Below are positions 21,889 through 32,099 of a stretch of DNA of 64,000 nucleotides, piece after piece. The position numbers and the translations under genes were made by a program. Below the pieces are notes generated by a model. The model was not told the DNA's origin, did no database searches, and worked only from the letters and a program-made list of their open reading frames with translations. Every line of letters begins with the position of its first letter. Position 1 is the stretch's first letter. This DNA comes from Plenodomus lindquistii (lineage: Eukaryota; Ascomycota; Dothideomycetes; Pleosporales; Leptosphaeriaceae), in contig JANUWI010000001.1 in NCBI GenBank assembly GCA_025504975.1, forward strand, positions 3,844,001 through 3,908,000, written 5' to 3'.

Positions 21889-23183
21889 ATGAGCAAAACA
21901 GCGACTACGATCCCGTGGGATCCAGATAGCACGAACTTTCCAACACGCAAGGAGCTGCCGCAAGTTCCCGGAGCGCCAGCAGAGGCAGCTTGGGTTTGGG
22001 GAGAAAATGACTTTGTATGCTTATGGGGACTTTACGTTCCGGCGACATGCTCATAATGTGTAGATTGGACGACTCAATCTTCTCACCCCAACTCGGGTCG
22101 CAGCTGCGGCCAAGGAAATTCAAAGCGGTGAGATTGTTCCTGTCAAGTAGGTTGCAAAGAACACCGGGCGCCATGATTTGCATTAACGGAGTGGCAGTCT
22201 GCCATTGAACGTCCCAGGCGTCCCAGCATTCGGGCGAGAGCCCTTCAAGCACGAGATCAAGCCCGGAATCGAAGGCTACGTATATGACGATCTCTACCAC
22301 ATGAACACGCAAAGCGGGACGCAATGGGATGGTTTCCGGCACTTCGCTCATCTTCCGAGTGCAACTTTCTACAATGGTGTAAGACCTATCTGTGAGCTGT
22401 AAAATTCGTCAGCTCATATCCAACCAGACTAAAGGTAGCGACATAAATGGTCCAAACCCCAACCTTAAGTGCTCTATCCACCACTGGGCCGAGCATGGCA
22501 TAGCTGGCCGCGGAGTTCTGCTTGACTACAGAAGCTACGCGCACAAAAAGGGCATCAAATATGATCCCTTTCAATATCATCCCATTACTTGGGACGACCT
22601 ATATGAGTGCGGCAAAGACCAGGGTATCGACATTCGACCTGCAGCGCAAGGCGGCGACATCAAAATTGGCGATATGCTCTTTATCCGAAGCGGCTGGAAA
22701 GAATGCTACGACAGCTTGAGTGACGAGGCCCGCGAAAAAGCTGCGTTGCGTCCTATGCACGGTAGCGGAGAGGATAAAAAAGACGGTCTGGCCTACGCGG
22801 GCGTTCATCAGGAGGAAAAGATTCTCGATTGGCTGCATGACAGCTATTTTGCGTCGGTTGCGGGCGATGCGCCAGCCTTTGAGGCATGGCCTATATGCAC
22901 AAGTAGGTGTCTTACTATCACTCTTGTAAGACGCTGGAGACTGACCTTGATAGGCTATCATCTGCATGAGTATATTTTGGCGCTATGGGGCATGCCGTTG
23001 GGAGAGATGCTCGATCTGGAGAAGCTGGCCAAGACGTGTCGGGAGAAGAATCGATGGACTTTCTTCTTCTCTTCCGCACCAGCCAATTGCCCAGGTGAGT
23101 CCTACAAATGCGCTGTGTTCATACAGCTGCTAATTGTAATAGGTGGTGTGAGTTCTCATGTCAACGGAACTGCAATCTTCTAG
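21889..23183 (+). CDS. Cyclase-family metal hydrolase (PF04199)
   Basis: Six exons: 21889-22014, 22064-22146, 22198-22378, 22428-22902, 22954-23094 and 23143-23183, giving 348 residues with every joint in phase. The family includes kynurenine formamidase and polyketide or isatin hydrolases. Blocks seen are WVWGENDFIGRLNLLTPTRV, PLNVPGVPAFGREPFKHE, MNTQSGTQWDGFRHFAH, IHHWAEHGIAGRGVLLDY, LHEYILALWGMPLGEMLDLE and GGVSSHVNGTAIF at the end. The metal site motif is SGTQWD rather than HxGTHxD, a substitution common in this fungal subfamily. It may change metal binding, so 'hydrolase' is a family call only. No pathway neighbours are seen. Confidence 0.88.
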
Positions 23184-23453
23184 TACGAAGAGGCAAAGTA
23201 TTGTCTTGGGTAATCTGGAGAGGCACCTTCTGATACCGATTCACAATCTCTCGAGCATAGATTAGGTACCAAAGAAAGTAAAATGACATCTGTTATGCCA
23301 CCAGGAACTCAATAACTTCTCAACATCAAGGCCGGACAATCAAATACCTGTAGTCAGCCAATCGACGAGCCATTTCACTCACGTCTCCGTACCAGCCAAT
23401 CTCCAATCCCAACACTCTCCCTCATATAGTCATTCTACGCTCCCAGCAGATTT
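23184..23453. other. Short spacer
   Basis: 3' flank of the cyclase gene. Nothing recognisable. Confidence 0.4.
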
Positions 23454-23612
23454 TTACAGATCCCGAAACCACTCCTCCCACGACAGATACTTAACAAAAT
23501 GCCCCATATTCCTACCCGTCGCCCAACCAATCGTCCCCGGATCACCATGAAAATCATAATGTGCCGCTAGAGGTGCATATACCCTATAGTCCTGAACCGG
23601 ACCCATCTGGAC
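23454..23612 (-). pseudogene. Protein remnant, C-terminal end of an unrecognised enzyme
   Basis: The minus-strand frame ending with TAA at 23456-23454 reads VYAPLAAHYDFHGDPGTIGW, then ATGRNMGHFVKYLSWEEWF. It has the look of a conserved protein end. Upstream the sense continues only in another frame (MKYVTSRPDGSGSG at about 23600-23640), so a frameshift separates them. Between 23640 and 24000 other short protein-like pieces (SVKEIIDGMYAGK) occur in further frames. I do not recognise the family. It appears to be the decayed tail of a lost gene. Confidence 0.4.
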
Positions 23613-24748
23613 GACTTGTGACGTACTTCATGGCGGCAGAAAGATCTACGTTCTCTGATTTGGGGTTTGGAGGAGTCCGTAGCTTTGACCGTACTTTCAC
23701 TACTCGATGGCGAGGCCGATAATGTACAGCATAATAATTTGCCTGCATACATGCCATCTATGATTTCCTTGACGCTAGTGAAGGATGCTCCTGCTCTAAC
23801 GGTGGGTCACAGATTGTTTGAGTCGTGGTTGTTGGGAAGGTAGAGACGTCTGACGCCGGTAGCGCCATTATGAGAGACACTGACTGTCTTAGACGTCCGT
23901 AGATTCCGTGCGGCGTTGAGGTATCTGCGGAGTGTGGTGCTAGAGACATTTTGTGACAAAATAGTACAAGCAAAACCCTCTTAAGCGTACGCTTCCTGTA
24001 GACAATGACCAGGAGCTTTTGAAGACGCGGAATTAGAGTGAAAGGGGATGTGAAAGGTCAATGAATGAATCTTCGTGCTTTAAGGACTGTGGCGAAGTCG
24101 CCGTGACTGCTCTGCGATACGACGAGTAGTAGAGTTCGAGATACATCGACTGAGGTAATGTTTCGACTTCCTTTGATAATCTAGGCTCGAGCTGCTTGAG
24201 ACTCGGCTTTACGCTGCGCACTTGCAGCCCTTTGTCCATATTCATGCTTGTGTAAACCAGATCGAGCTACAGTTTGGCTACCGCAGATACCACGGATATC
24301 TTGCTAGTCGTTTCCAAACTACAACAGGGAACAGTGCGCATATCACTTTATAGATGCTAGATGAAGTAAGCCGTTAGCGTAGATGGAGCGCAAGATGTTG
24401 GTCTTCGCGAATCTGATGGCTGAATGGATGAAGCCGTCCGTGGCTTTGTCCCAATGACATTCCACGCGCAAATTCAATGATGTTGAGGAGCCACGCTAAC
24501 TATTGTGAGCCTGTTGATTCACAGGTGTGGCAATGTGTTTATCCGCTGCTGTAGAGCCCGATGTAGAACCCATCGTCGTCTTGGGTAAAAGGCTTGATTG
24601 TTTGGCTAAGCTCATGTTCGAACGCTGAAGCGAGTCACGTTAGACCTTATAGTTGCTTATCTTGATCCGAAGTTTTGCGGATCTTGCGTTCGTCCCGGTC
24701 TAGTGGGTTACCGACGTCTCAATCGACTCGTTGATTGCGAAGACCGAC
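23613..24748. other. Intergenic with degenerate coding scraps
   Basis: Minus-strand scraps up to about 23990 may belong to the remnant at 23454-23612. From 24000 to 24748 I see no coding signal. Confidence 0.35.
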
Positions 24749-25993
24749 TTAATGACTGGATGGGTCTGTTCCTGAGGGGGATTTGCCCCTAAAGGCTGCT
24801 GTGCCGCTCCATATCCCTTGATAGCGTCCAAAGCTTTTTTGCGCAGTGTAATGAATATCTTTGTGCGAGAGATTTTCCAAGTCCACCCTCAGCTCCTGGG
24901 CGCGACGACATAGTCTCCTCCCCCTACGAATTTCCACTTTTGTTGTTGATCCAGGAAAAAGATGCATACGCAGATAGATCAACGCGGCAAGATCTTTGAT
25001 TGAATCCAGCATGGCGTCGGTGAGAAAACTGATAAGTCGAACTCGGTCTTGCATGATACCGAGCTCATTCGATATCCTCGTGCAGTGTATGATGGACGGG
25101 GAGCGCTTGATAGAATAGAAGTCGGATTTTAGAGACCTCCACACTGCTGTAAGATACGTAACATAGTCCACGAATCCTTCAACAGCCAAGGCTTCAGGCC
25201 ATGCACTGTAGATAGCATGCATATGTTTATCGCGGGCTCCCTTTGCTGGTCGTTTGGGATATTTCGAAGTCCGATTCTTCATCTTCGTCGCAGGATGGGA
25301 CTTGTGATGCGCCTTGTCGTGTTTCCTGGTCATAGTTTCTCGAGAGGCGACTCTGTCTAAGTAGTCAAGCGTCATTGCTCGATGCTTCAGTACCTTAATT
25401 TTGAAGGAGAGAGGATTGAGACGGTGGTAGACTTTTATCGTTGCGATCTTGCGCAGGTCGCGCAAGTCTGGATAGATCGCTTCAGGGACCTTTGCGTAGT
25501 TTCTCAAGGTTGCACACATGTGGGTGTTCAGCTCGGGAGGGGAGGTCTTCAGGAGGGCCACTACCTGGGTCATGTCGGCAAGTAAGGCGTTCAAGCTGAC
25601 ATAAGTATCTGATTTGTCATGATGGGCAAGGAAGTAGAGTAGCCACAATTGATTCAGCATTTCCCAACCAAGTCCATGGTCTAGTTGCTGTTACACTGCA
25701 CGTATGCGCATCTGGTACCACTCTCGCTTTTTCATCGTCGAACCATTTGGTTGCCATCCATGAATGTGTCCAAGTTCCCTTGTCCGTGCGTCCCAGTCAT
25801 GCCAACTAACCAAGCCAACGCGCTCAGGAACGAATTGGTAGCTAGGACCGCCCTGAGCCACAAGATGATTTTCGTACTTTGACAAGGCAATCGTATTCTT
25901 CTTCCGAGACGCAACTGCCGATGGGGGTTGTGGGCCCACGGAATTTTCAAGGCGGCGACGTAATAAATTGTGGTCCAATTGCGCTGAATCCAT
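24749..25993 (-). pseudogene. Unknown protein, long frame broken by a single in-frame TAA
   Basis: One reading frame runs from 26368 down to 24749 and is interrupted only by TAA at 25693-25691, inside ...QMRIRAV(stop)QQLDHGLGWEMLNQLW.... A likely start is the ATG at 25993 (MDSAQLDHNLLRRRLENSV). Without the stop it would encode about 414 residues. No intron with acceptable ends and length removes the stop, so it is either a nonsense mutation (CAA to TAA is one step) or two separate products; the downstream part could restart at the ATG at 25660. The protein is basic and helical (ALIYLRMHLFPGSTTKVEIR) with no family I recognise. Confidence 0.45.
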
Positions 25994-26368
25994 ATGAATC
26001 CTGCGAATCTGAAGGTGGAGGTGGAGTGGCTGCGTAGTCCGTCCGAAGCCATACTTCCACGCAATAGCTCGCATGGCCGGCAAGCCAGCAGTGCATACCG
26101 CTTTGTTACGCGATTTCATAGAAATAGCGCACATATCGGAGAAGAACGACACGCAAGCCACACAACAAGAAGGAGCGATCTGGCAAGACAAGTGAGGCAC
26201 AGGAGACAGCAGAGGGGTCGAAAGTGTTATCGCATGCAGGTCGTTCTTGTACTGTGCCTCTGTCACAACACGCGCTAAAACCCAATTAGGGCATAACGTG
26301 AGGTCGAGCGGGAAACCCGTAGTTCCCGCGGAGTAAGGTGGGGGATAAACCAGACTGACTCGAGGCAA

Positions 26369-26811
26369 TGCAAAGCTAATAGAACATAAGACGTACCAAG
26401 GTTCTTAGGAGGCTCCTTCGTTCTCGTGAATTAGTCGTCGTCTTTGTGAACGGTATGCTGGTGTACTCGCTAGGTGGTTACGCTAATTGAATTTTACACG
26501 TATAGGATACAGTCGACTCGGTTTATAGTCTCGTTCCAAGTATGACGATTTAGCATGCGAGCCTGGCTTAGACTTGGAGCAACCATCTGTCGGGATGGGA
26601 TGGGATCGGGCAGGATGCTTATGCAGCTTGTGCTCTTTGTATGTACCCCTCCCCCAGGCCAATCATTCGATATCCATCCTATCTGTGAGATTGCTGAGAC
26701 GTGGTTTTATCATAAAGGCGGTGTATGTAGTCTAGAAATATTGTCTATCTTATTATATCGTGCGATGAACACAGTCGCCGAGCTATCTATATACATTTCA
26801 TCACTATCACT
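26369..26811. other. Intergenic
   Basis: Nothing recognised; moderately AT-rich. Confidence 0.4.
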
Positions 26812-27774
26812 CTACTGAGCATCCATCAACTCCTTCCAGATAGCCTCATACCCCTTCTTCATTGGCAGAATATCTTTGACCTCAGGACTCGTAGTGTCGG
26901 TACTCGCTTTGCCCTGATACGCAAACGCCTGTGCTTCATGTAGCGTGCTACACACATTGCGGCTGAACCCTTGTTTCACCGAGTCCTCAATCATGCCATT
27001 GAGAAACGAGGTATCTCTAAACTTCACATCCTGTACCTTGGTGCCAATCTCCTTTTCGACGAGTTCGACCTGGTTCCTGCCAGTGAGGTTGTCGGGTCCG
27101 TTAAGGACGTAGCGCTTCTTGTTGTGCTTGTGGAGGCCCGAGTTGGGCGTGAGCAGCAGTTTTGCGGCGAAGTTGCCAACCTCGAGGGGCTCTATGACGC
27201 CGACTTTAGCGTGCTCGTCTCCGAAGATGTTGAGGGGTTGTTGTTTGCCGTCTTTGCGGTACTGTTTGACCCATTGGGCAGGGAGGGCAAGGATAAAAGG
27301 CGTAAAGACGTTGGGTTGCAGACTGGTCCACTGCATGGCTGAGAATTCGGGCTGATCAAGCATTTGCTCGAGAGCCCAGTGGGTGCGCGGGTAGTATGTG
27401 TAGAAGTCGGGCTTCACGTTGCAGTGCGTAGTAGAGATGCGGACGACGTATTTTACACCGGCATTTAGGCACGAGACCTGGAACTGGCCTTCGTCGGCAA
27501 AGTGGGTGGGCCCATTGTGCGAGGCGATGAAGACGCGCTCGACGTTGTTCTCTTTCAGCCACTCTGGCGTGATCTCGGTCCACTGGTACTCGACGACTTC
27601 GATGTTGGGAAGCGCAGCGAGAGCCTTTGCAGAGGCACCGGTTTTGGAGCGGGTCAAGGCGATGACGCGGTATGAGGAGAAGTCGGAGCTTGATTTGATT
27701 TCGTCGGAAATAGTCTGGACGACACCGCGGCCAGTGTTGCCGGTTGCGCCGACGATGAGGAGGGAGGGTGCCAT
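26812..27774 (-). CDS. NmrA-like NAD(P)-binding reductase (atypical SDR)
   Basis: Intronless, 320 residues. The N-terminus LLIVGATGNTGRGVVQ is the Rossmann glycine motif GxxGxxG of NmrA/HSCARG-type atypical short-chain dehydrogenases, followed by VIALTRSK, the NADP-binding Arg region. VKYVVRISTT and YYPRTHWALEQML occupy the positions of the active-site region. Some members are redox sensors and others isoflavone-reductase-like enzymes in secondary metabolism. Which applies here cannot be told. It stands alone, with no partner in an operon-like or cluster arrangement. The ATG at 27774 is the natural start, directly before the glycine motif. Confidence 0.85.
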   Translation of the reverse strand: MAPSLLIVGATGNTGRGVVQTISDEIKSSSDFSSYRVIALTRSKTGASAKALAALPNIEVVEYQWTEITPEWLKENNVERVFIASHNGPTHFADEGQFQVSCLNAGVKYVVRISTTHCNVKPDFYTYYPRTHWALEQMLDQPEFSAMQWTSLQPNVFTPFILALPAQWVKQYRKDGKQQPLNIFGDEHAKVGVIEPLEVGNFAAKLLLTPNSGLHKHNKKRYVLNGPDNLTGRNQVELVEKEIGTKVQDVKFRDTSFLNGMIEDSVKQGFSRNVCSTLHEAQAFAYQGKASTDTTSPEVKDILPMKKGYEAIWKELMDAQ

Positions 27775-28390
27775 GGTGAAGGAGAGAAAGTCGGGTGTGG
27801 GACGGTGTCAATGAGAAGGGCTTGAAGGGTGAATGTTTGAGAATTATCACCAACGTGGAAGCGGCTGACTACTTATATATCATTACTTTGACTTTGCTGC
27901 GGAGTAGGAATGAAGCCTGACATATCAAGGTGACGCGATCCGTGCACGCAGCATCATCGGTGCGGGGATCAACGTCAGGGTCCCACAGCCCGCTTGCAGC
28001 TCGCAGGCAAACAATGGTGCGTCGAATGCTCTTCTTCTTGGCTTATCTTGCCATCCCCCTTGGCAGCAGCATCAAGCAGCCAGACACCCGGCAAGCAAAC
28101 AAAGCCGCACCGCAAAGTGGCTCGCCCTACTACACCGGTGTACAAATCTCACCAGACTCGGCGATTTGAGCGCGCGCCAGAACACGCCTGCTTTTCTGCG
28201 TGCCGACAGATGCTGAAGTTGGACTATCGACGGGACCTCTTGCAAGGTAAGGTTTGCCACTGTGGGTCCGAGACTTGCCTACTCTGAAGCGGGCAGAAGT
28301 TGAACGGCCCTTTTCAACTGCGCAATTGTGTGCATCAGTTTGATTCCGGCCTCGCTCAGAGTACACCTATCGATTCTTTGCGAAAGCGCT
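27775..28390. other. Intergenic
   Basis: Short frames at 27930-28290 lack start context and similarity. I see no gene. Confidence 0.4.
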
Positions 28391-28865
28391 TTATGAGCTT
28401 AGCCGCAGTGTAAGCACCAACAAGCAAATGTACGCCGAGATGCTCAATGCGGTCAGAAGCGTTACCACATTGCCACTTGTTCTGAACTTCTTCCTGTGGA
28501 GTCCATCCTCGCCAAGTTCAGAGAAGAATTGCCTATTGCCTAGTGAAGTGTTAGCTTCCACGCAGTTGCCATGCTCCGTCTTCCAAAGCACTGGCATGCA
28601 CACCTTCACTCCGCCTCAACGCTCCCACTCCCATAATCCCCGCGCCATAGACGGCAAACAATGCCCCAATGCTGTAAAACTCGGCTGTGAAGATCTTCAG
28701 TACAATCAAGGCAAAGCTAAACTGCCCGATTGCGGTGCGGATATATGCGCCCTCAAAGGTACGTTGGGCGGCGCGAATCTCGACGAGTTCGGCGGGGGAG
28801 AGGACTACAGAGCGGGCGCGATGGGCGCGTAGGTGGAGGGTTGTGGAGGGATGGCGTGTGAACAT
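28391..28865 (-). CDS. DUF202-domain small membrane protein
   Basis: Exons 28865-28604 and 28539-28391, 136 residues. The joint RRSEG|NRQFF is in phase and typical of the fungal family. Residues about 24-45 (SPAELVEIRAAQRTFEGAYI) precede a first hydrophobic helix (GQFSFALIVLKIFTAEFY), a second (GALFAVYGAGIMGVGAL) and a third near the end (VVTLLTALSISAYICLLVL). DUF202 (PF02656) proteins include a vacuolar-transporter-chaperone-like region and are otherwise uncharacterised. The chosen ATG at 28865 gives a compact protein. An upstream exon cannot be excluded because a different frame is open further 5'. Confidence 0.78.
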
Positions 28866-29687
28866 GATGGCAAGTGAAGTGAGGATGACGGACGATTGCG
28901 AGCTGGGAAATCAGACGGTACTGTAGAGAGGTGCGAGCGTCGACGGATGGTTTGATAGGGTTGATAGGCGAGACCGGGTCGAGTGTAGGACGCGTGCAGG
29001 GGTCTTGATGCCGTAATTTGTCGTCGTTGACAACCTTCAATCTTAGTTGGTCGAGATGAATGCCTGAAAGCCAGTAGACTAACAGAATTGCAGCAACAAC
29101 GACTCGTGACAAAGATGCATACTGCTTAGGGCCATGATGGTCTCGGTGATATCCTCTTGGTGATGCCAGTCGCGTCAATCCAACCGGCGTGACAGAGTCA
29201 GGGTCCAAGCACCTCCGCGACCAACTCCGCAATGTACCCAACTACCTTCCTTCCATCCACCATACCCGCAGCGAATGCGTTTTCACCATGCGCAACGCTC
29301 ACCAATTCCCACGCCTTCTGACAACGCGTCGCGAGCAATGATGCTACTATAGTCACAATTAATCTGCATATCGTGTATGTGTGTGAGCTTGAGGATCTCC
29401 CTCCAGCGCGCGGTCACCACCTTCCTTCCCATTAGCCCCCGGTACGTCACTCACCTGAGTCCGAGTGATGCATATATACACCTCAAGCCGATCGCATATC
29501 CAACGACTAAACGACCGCTAGACAGCTGCTTCGTCACCTGCCGCGCTCTGTTCTCCCAACACCCATAATAGTGAAGACGCTCGTTCACTTCACCACCCAA
29601 CGCCGCCCATCACGTTCAGCGACAAAGGCCAGCCAGCGCACCTTCTCAACAAACGAAGAACCGTCACAGCCTTTTGATTTCGACGCC
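28866..29687. other. Intergenic, divergent promoters
   Basis: It holds the promoters of the DUF202 and RNase H1 genes. The in-frame stretch 29571-29687 before the RNase H1 ATG lacks an ATG and is probably 5' UTR, although it is Arg/Ser/Thr-rich like a mitochondrial presequence. Confidence 0.45.
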
Positions 29688-31274
29688 ATGCCGAGCACAA
29701 AGTCCGTCACATCTGTAACGTCAAGCGGCAAACGGAAAAGAGACGCTGGCCCAAAGTTCTACGCTGTCAAGGTCGGACGGAAACCAGGCGTATATCAGTC
29801 ATGGCCTGAAGCCTATGCGCAAGTGGATGGCTTCAAGGATCCAGTTTGTGAGTGAGATAGGCAGCCCTAGACGCCAGGTCCCACTGACATGTACGCAGAC
29901 AAGAAGTTCGATAGCTACGCCGAAGCTGAAGCCATGGTGAAAGGCACGTCCAGTACCGGGCCCAAGTCTGGAAAAGCCAAGACCAAATTCTATGGGGTCG
30001 CGGTCGGACATGTCCCTGGGGTATACACAGACTGGAGCGAGGTCCAGGCACAGATCAAGGGCGCCACTGGCGTGAAGCAAAAGGGCTTCTCGACATATGC
30101 TGAAGCACAGGCGTACGTCAACGAGTTTAGGAGAGACAAGAGTGCTCCCATCAGCCTAAGAGGCGACCTTTCAGAATCATCACTTGCGACTGGCAAGAAC
30201 AGCAAGGGCAGCGAGAACCCGACCAAGAAGCAGAAGAAGGAGACCGCGCCGATCAAGCCTACACTCACAAATGGGACCATTGAACACGAGCCTGGCATGG
30301 GCCCCCTGCCCCCAGACGCAGAAGACGGCTTCGACCGCACCATCAAACTCGACGTCGACTCGGGCCAAATCCGCATCAAGACCGAAGACGAACTCCAAGC
30401 AACAAAGAAGCAGCCCACCGGCGACTTCAGCGGCCCCATAACAGTCTACACAGACGGCAGCTCACTCGGCAACGGATGCGTCGGCGCCGTAGCAGGCGTA
30501 GGCGTCTACTTTGGGCCCCTCGACTCGCGCAACGTCTCCGAAGCCCTCCGCGGCGACCGACAAACCAACCAGCGCGCCGAACTAACAGCTATTGCGCGCG
30601 CCCTCGACCACATACCCATTGACCGATCCGCCAAGATTGTCACTGACAGCAACTACAGCATCAAATGCCTGACCGAATGGTGCAACAAATGGATACAAAA
30701 CAACTGGCGCAACGCCGCGGGCAAACCCGTGGAAAATCGCGATTTGATCGAGCCGATTATCGTGCGGATCAAGGAGAGACAGTTGTGCCGGGCGGAAACA
30801 AAGTTGGAGTGGATCAAGGGGCATGCAAACCATGCTGGAAACATGGCGGCAGATGAGTTGGCGGTGGCGGGGAGTCGGACGAGTACGCCTGAGTTGAGAG
30901 GGCAGAGGGAGTTTAGTCTTACGCTGAATCCGTCGTATATTGGGAAGGAGGGGGGCAAGGAGGAAGATGGCGGTGTTGCTGTGGAGGTGCCGACGCAGAG
31001 TAAGGTTGTAGATGAGGATGCTGATGCGCAGGACTTTGATGAGATATTTGCAGAGTTGGCGGCGGAGCAGGCTGGGACGGGGGCGAGGACAGAGGGGGTG
31101 ACTGCGGCGGATGGGGTGGACGCTGCGGTGCTGGATGGGGGGGATGTGGTGGTTGAGCATGGGGGACAGGGGCAGGGGCAGGGACAGGGGCAGAAAGAGG
31201 AGCAGGAGCAGGATCGATTGGACAAGATACTTGATGGAGATGGGCCGGTTGCAAAGGTGGAAGGCGATGCATAG
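29688..31274 (+). CDS. RNH1: Ribonuclease H1 with two RNA-DNA hybrid-binding domains
   Basis: Removes RNA from RNA-DNA hybrids in the nucleus and possibly mitochondria. Exons 29688-29847 and 29899-31274, 511 residues. Two hybrid-binding (RHBD/viroplasmin-type) modules occur at about 22-70 (KFYAVKVGRKPGVYQSWPEA) and 96-142 (KFYGVAVGHVPGVYTDWSEV). The catalytic domain starts near 233: PITVYTDGSSLGNG (first Asp), QRAELTAIARAL (Glu), KIVTDSNYSIKCL (Asp) and WIKGHANHAGNMAADELA (His and final Asp). All four DEDD carboxylates are present. A Gln/Gly/Glu-rich acidic tail of about 120 residues follows. The in-frame 5' extension without an ATG (29571-29687) might serve a mitochondrial isoform through a non-AUG start; that is speculative. 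Confidence 0.93.
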
Positions 31275-32099
31275 ATTTCAATTGTGGGTGGTAATTCAGA
31301 TCTATCAAGGGTATGCATGCGTCAACAACATGCGCTGGTTCTCGCACTGTCGGCTGTAGTTGGAGTGTATATTTAGCCGCCACTCTGGGGTACATTGATG
31401 ATGCACATTGTTTCCCCTTGTGTCGCCACGATCTGAAGAGATGGGTTCTAGGCTAGTATCGTCAGGCCCAAAGGGATGAATGGGGAAGAAGGCGGGGGAA
31501 AGGCGGGGGAGGTAGTGGTTGTGGAATTGGGTGGTGGTTGTGAGCTCGAGACGAGGGCGTGCGTGAACGATTGGTAGATCAGGGTCGGACGGGTGTGGGG
31601 GTCGCTTCGAGTGAGGGGTGTGCAACGAGATGATATGGGCTTCTCATTGCTAGTGTAGTATCGCCAAAATCTGTTACGACTCGGAACCACCAGGCTCGTC
31701 ATGCTCGAGACGACGCTTTTGGGGTTCCTGTAGCATCTCGCTTAGGTGTCCCATGGCGGGTGTGGGTAGGGAAAGCGGACCGTTTTGTTCTAGCGTGGGT
31801 TGGCCGTTCTCGGGGATGCCGCATTGGGTCGCTCTCAAGGTCGGATAAGATGTGCGTCATCGGTCATGTACCCTGGAGTGACAGAAGTGCCTGCAAACGA
31901 CAAAGTGACGGGCACGTACGTCTCTTTTGCTTGACGTAAGATTCACAACAGCGTGACGCGCGCATTCAACATTCAACGCACGGGAATTGATACAAGCCCG
32001 GCGTGCGAAATCAATATCAACCCGGCATTTTTGTTAGGCTTTTTACAACGTTTTCTTATTGCTAGCTAGCCAGCTTCAGGGTCTTTCTAGCGTTGGAAC
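31275..32099. other. Intergenic, promoter of the PFKFB gene
   Basis: No coding signal. The 3' flank of RNase H1 is purine-rich. A CTAGCTAGC element occurs at 32062-32070 near the expected 5' UTR. Confidence 0.45.

Noticed and set aside
30582..31395. Several long Pro/His/Ser-rich frames antisense to RNase H1
   Set aside because: They arise from the repetitive Gln/Gly/Glu-rich tail of RNase H1 read backwards.
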